Source: Trissonchulus latispiculum
Lineage: Eukaryota > Nematoda > Enoplea > Enoplida > Ironidae
Direction of reading: 5' to 3'
NCBI GenBank assembly: GCA_030248195.1
Contig: JASAND010026316.1
Span: forward strand, 52,062 to 116,061
Length of the DNA stretch: 64,000 bases
Shown here piece by piece: positions 60,861-64,000 of the stretch. The notes beneath the pieces were generated by a model. It was not told the DNA's origin. It saw only the letters and a program-made list of their open reading frames with translations, and ran no database searches. Every line of letters starts with the position of its first letter. Position 1 is the first letter of the stretch. Made by a program: the position numbers and the translations under genes.

Positions 60861-61211
60861 CAGAAGTCGTCATCTTTTTGTCAAATTTATACATGAAATT
60901 TCTCGAGCATCCAATAAGTAATTTTACTTAATAGTTAAATTCAAATTTTCTCTCTGGCTTAGACTCCTTCATTTTCCTACTTTTTTCGTTTCTGCTATTT
61001 TGTACGAGTGAAAATAGAGCCAGAAAGAAAGTTGCACACTGAAAAGAGTCTTTGTGAAGATGAAGAACTAAGAATATTGATTAAGTCGAACATAAGAACT
61101 ATTTTAGTACAATTTAGTAATGTTTGACAGACTACATGAATGCGTGTTATAACTCTCTGTTTTACCCATTGAGTCCTACTAGCACATAGTTGCAAATCTT
61201 CTAACAATCTC

Positions 61212-63110
61212 AGTAGTATATGGCCGACATTTCGACCCCCGCTCTCGGGAGGGAATGACCTTTGACCCGCCCTACTGCCAGTTCTATCGTCCCGTCCGTG
61301 CTCGCGACACATACCCCCAGTTCACCTAGTAGTTACTCCTAGTTCTTCCTGGTTGTTCCCCCAGTTTATACTCCTAGTTCTGACACCCAGTTCTACATCC
61401 AGTTATTACCCTTACAAACCAAACACCAGTCAAACGCCCTGTTTATACACCTACTACATCCAGTTCTACGTCCAGTTCCTACTTCACCCGTCTTTCTACA
61501 TTAACGCCGTCTCTGTGTACCCTGTTTCAACACCTAGTTCTCCCGGATGCCACACCCAGATCCTGTCACACGCCGGCCCTCTGCGTAAGTCCGCAACCCC
61601 AGGTCTTCTCTGAGTCACTCCTAGGTCACACTTACCCTGATTTCACCTAACTTTTTACTCGAACTTGTCATAATCCTTCTTGCCTTACGTTAAGTTTTCA
61701 TCTACTCTGGGTTTATTCTCCGAGTCACTCCTAAATTACACCGTGCATTCTCTGAGCCCGCTTTTCCACTTTCTGGATTCTTGCCTTTTACCTTCCCTAA
61801 CTTTCCGACTTCCCTAATTTCATTCTCCGAGTAACTCCAAACCTACTCCAGGTATCCACCGAGTCTATTTTTTCAACTGTCACCGATTCTTGCCGTTACC
61901 TTCCCTAACTTTCCGGCTTTCATAATTTCATGCTCCGAGTCACTCCAAACCTACTCCGAGTATACACCGAGTAAACACCGAGTAAGCTCCGAACCTACTC
62001 TAAACATGCTCCGTTTTTACTCCGTACCTGCTTTAAATATACTCCGTTCTTACTCCTTTTATGTATTTTGACTTAGTAGGTCCTTGGTTTTGCCAGTACC
62101 CCAAGTAATCACCCGGTACTTATGCACCCAGTTCTTCCTACTTACCCATCAATCTATACTTTTAGCCTTCCCTGACGAAGCACCGTGACTTTCCCTATGC
62201 GTCACTCCTAGCTTACACCAAGCCTACTCTGAACATTTTATCTGGATTTTAAATCACCCACTCTTAGTCTGGCCATTTCTTTTCACCGGAACCCCAACTA
62301 CTTCATCTTGAGTAGAGCTGTTGGCGGCAGAGGAAAACCCGTTCACTACTTGAGGTTTGAGTAATTCCTGCTTACACCGACCTTTTGTTTTTGACATTTT
62401 CCAGGAACCTTACCTGAACTTTCTAGTGTTACCTTAACTTCCTTCAGCTCAGGTTTCGTACTCCGAGTGACCCCAAATTAGCTCAAAACATACTCCGAGT
62501 ATACACCGAGCCTATTCCGAGCCCACTCCAAGCATACTCCGTCCTTACTCCTTTTATGTGTTTTAAGTTTTTCTTTACCTTTTTATGTCTTACACTTTTT
62601 GCACTTCTTGTATTTCTTGCATCGTACCGGCACTGCCAGTTATGCTGATACGATCTTCCTTATCTCCATGATTTTTAAGAGAGTCACTCCTACACTCAGT
62701 ATATCTGCTTCAAGTCCAAGTACTCGAAGTCGTCGCGTCGGATTGCCACGCCAATCTAGACATGACTAACTTCGAGTACTTGGACTTGAAGCAGATATAC
62801 TGAGTGTAGGAGTGACTCTCTTAAAAATCATGGAGATAAGGAAGATCGTATCAGCATAACTGGCAGTGCCGGTACGATGCAAGAAATACAAGAAGTGCAA
62901 AAAGTGTAAGACATAAAAAGGTAAAGAAAACTTAAAACACATAAAAAATGGGACGGAGTATGCTTGGAGTGGGCCTGAATAGGCTCGGTAGTACTGGAGT
63001 ATGTTTTGAGCTAATTTGGGGTCACTCGGAGTACGAAACCTGAGCTGAAGGAAGTTAAGGTAACACTAGAAAGTTCAGGTAAGGTTCCTGGAAAATGTCA
63101 AAAACAAAAG
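61212..63110. mobile_element. Second palindromic element of the AGTAGTAT family, cut by an LTR
   Basis: It starts AGTAGTATATGG at 61212 followed by TTTCGACCCCCGCTC, matching the RT element and zinc-finger palindrome ends. GTCACTCC modules follow at 61612, 61722, 61829, 61937 (107-110 apart), then about 62201, 62465 and 62681. Arms 62382-62726 and 62771-63110 are reverse complements around a 44-nt loop. The right arm stops abruptly at 63110 where an LTR-like sequence begins. No convincing gene is present in the part that is visible. Confidence 0.65.
62727..62770 (+). other. Conserved 44-nt loop at palindrome centre
   Basis: Same length as the loop at 10699-10742 and nearly identical: both start AGTCGTCGCGTCG and end CAATCTAGACATGACTAAC plus one base, with differences concentrated in the tip of an internal hairpin. 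The flanking arm sequences differ between the two loci, apart from CTCGA/TCGAG next to the loop. Confidence 0.7.
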
Positions 63111-63872
63111 TGTAGCGGTACCAGAGTGAAACTAAATTAACACAAAAGTACCGTTACCCCGCAAGAGCAACTCAAGCGAGGAGACCGTGGCACAAATTGA
63201 GTAACACACCAACCGCGCAGGAGCCGGCCGGGGAAGCCTCGCCAAATAAATAGCCCTAGTGAGTGGGTGACACCCGCTCACCTCAGAAATAACAATAAAC
63301 TAACCTAGGAGCTCAGTAAGACCTACCAAAAGAACACAAACCTAGTGGAGATATTTAATACGTACAACAAGTATTATAGGAAGATAGCAATTATGAAATA
63401 ACAAGTGATATAATTTAGGGGGCGAAAGCCCAACTGACAAACAGTTATACAGTAAATAAACTAACACACACACAAACTCACCAAACAATTATAATGGGCG
63501 AAGCCCCGCTAACGTACCAAATAATACAAAGGCCCGCTGGATATTTAGACAGGGGGAGAAACTGTATACAGGAGATAGGGAGAGCAGAGAGAGAACACGA
63601 CTGTACTGTACAAGGGAAAACCCACAACTGAAAGGGGGAGAAGTTTGACGGATAACCCCCTCCCAAGAGAAGCGCCCTCTAGCTGGGGTGTCCCAATCAT
63701 GTAGCTCCAAGGGGGGACCCCACCCAACCAAACCTATCCTATAGGTGGAGCTACATGACACGTGAAGGAATGCTTGCTGACTAGGCAAGCCAACTATTAG
63801 CTAAGTAGATTGATTTCGTAATATTGAGAATAACGAAAAGGTTGACCGTTACAGTCAGCCTCTTGCGTTACA
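63111..63872 (-). mobile_element. Probable LTR of a retrotransposon running off the window
   Basis: The 762-bp segment interrupts the palindrome arm exactly at 63110/63111. On the - strand it starts TGTAACGC and ends CCGCTACA, i.e. TG...CA, and is preceded by the purine run GGGGAGA (63873-63879), a candidate polypurine tract. This fits the 3' LTR of a Gypsy-like element oriented on the - strand with its body beyond 64000. The second LTR and target duplication are outside the window. Confidence 0.45.
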
Positions 63873-64000
63873 TCTCCCCAGGGCTCGCCGTCCGAACTCC
63901 TGAGAGGACTGACCGTACGGCGCTTGGTACGTGAGCGTCGCTCCCACAAACAATTTACAAAGCACTTTACGCTGAAAAGACTATTGCAAATATATACGTA

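Noticed and set aside
60244..60894. 216-residue frame with Lys/Ser/Glu repeats
   Set aside because: It is produced by the 29-bp minisatellite; all three frames are open and there is no unique coding sequence or conserved motif.

Overview
This is nuclear DNA of a bilaterian invertebrate. It is AT-rich, has GT-AG introns, carries two conserved animal genes and is dominated by transposable elements. The phylum cannot be fixed from the sequence. There are no bacterial operons, rRNA genes or CRISPR arrays.

Host genes. On the + strand, 20.9-40.6 kb holds a 19-exon Ras GTPase-activating protein of the DAB2IP/SynGAP/RASAL type: basic N-terminus, C2 domain, RasGAP domain with arginine finger, Ser/Pro-rich region, C-terminal coiled coil. 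On the - strand, 49.3-52.9 kb holds a complete four-exon synaptotagmin 4/11-type gene (446 aa, one membrane segment, C2A and C2B). The two genes converge; the 8.7 kb between their 3' ends is mostly mobile DNA. Both families act at membranes and synapses, but nothing shows that they are co-regulated.

Transposon layer 1 (7.9-20.0 kb and 61.2-64 kb) is the most unusual part. Three neighbouring elements share termini starting AGTAGTAT and contain GAGTCACTCC modules at intervals near 107 bp. One is a 5.4 kb element with perfect 69-bp terminal inverted repeats and a 6-bp target duplication that encodes an R2/NeSL-type reverse transcriptase with a restriction-like endonuclease, a protein type not normally found between inverted repeats. 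The second is a 5.2 kb near-perfect palindrome with two head-to-head copies of a small C2H2 zinc-finger gene, one intact and one with a stop codon. The third is another palindrome, cut by an LTR. Both palindromes turn around the same asymmetric 44-nt loop.

Transposon layer 2 is a set of six foldback elements (30.4-34.1, 41.6-43.5, 47.0-47.8, 53.9-54.7, 55.4-56.2, 57.5-59.0 kb), each with 8-10 bp target duplications. Several have hAT-like ends (CAGGGTTG, TAGGGTTG, TAGTGATG). Each has its own private iteron arrayed in opposite orientation at its two ends. Harbinger-like and other MITEs, tRNA-like SINE heads, microsatellites and a 29-bp minisatellite fill the rest.

The first 7.9 kb, the larger introns and several intergenic stretches hold no gene that I can support.
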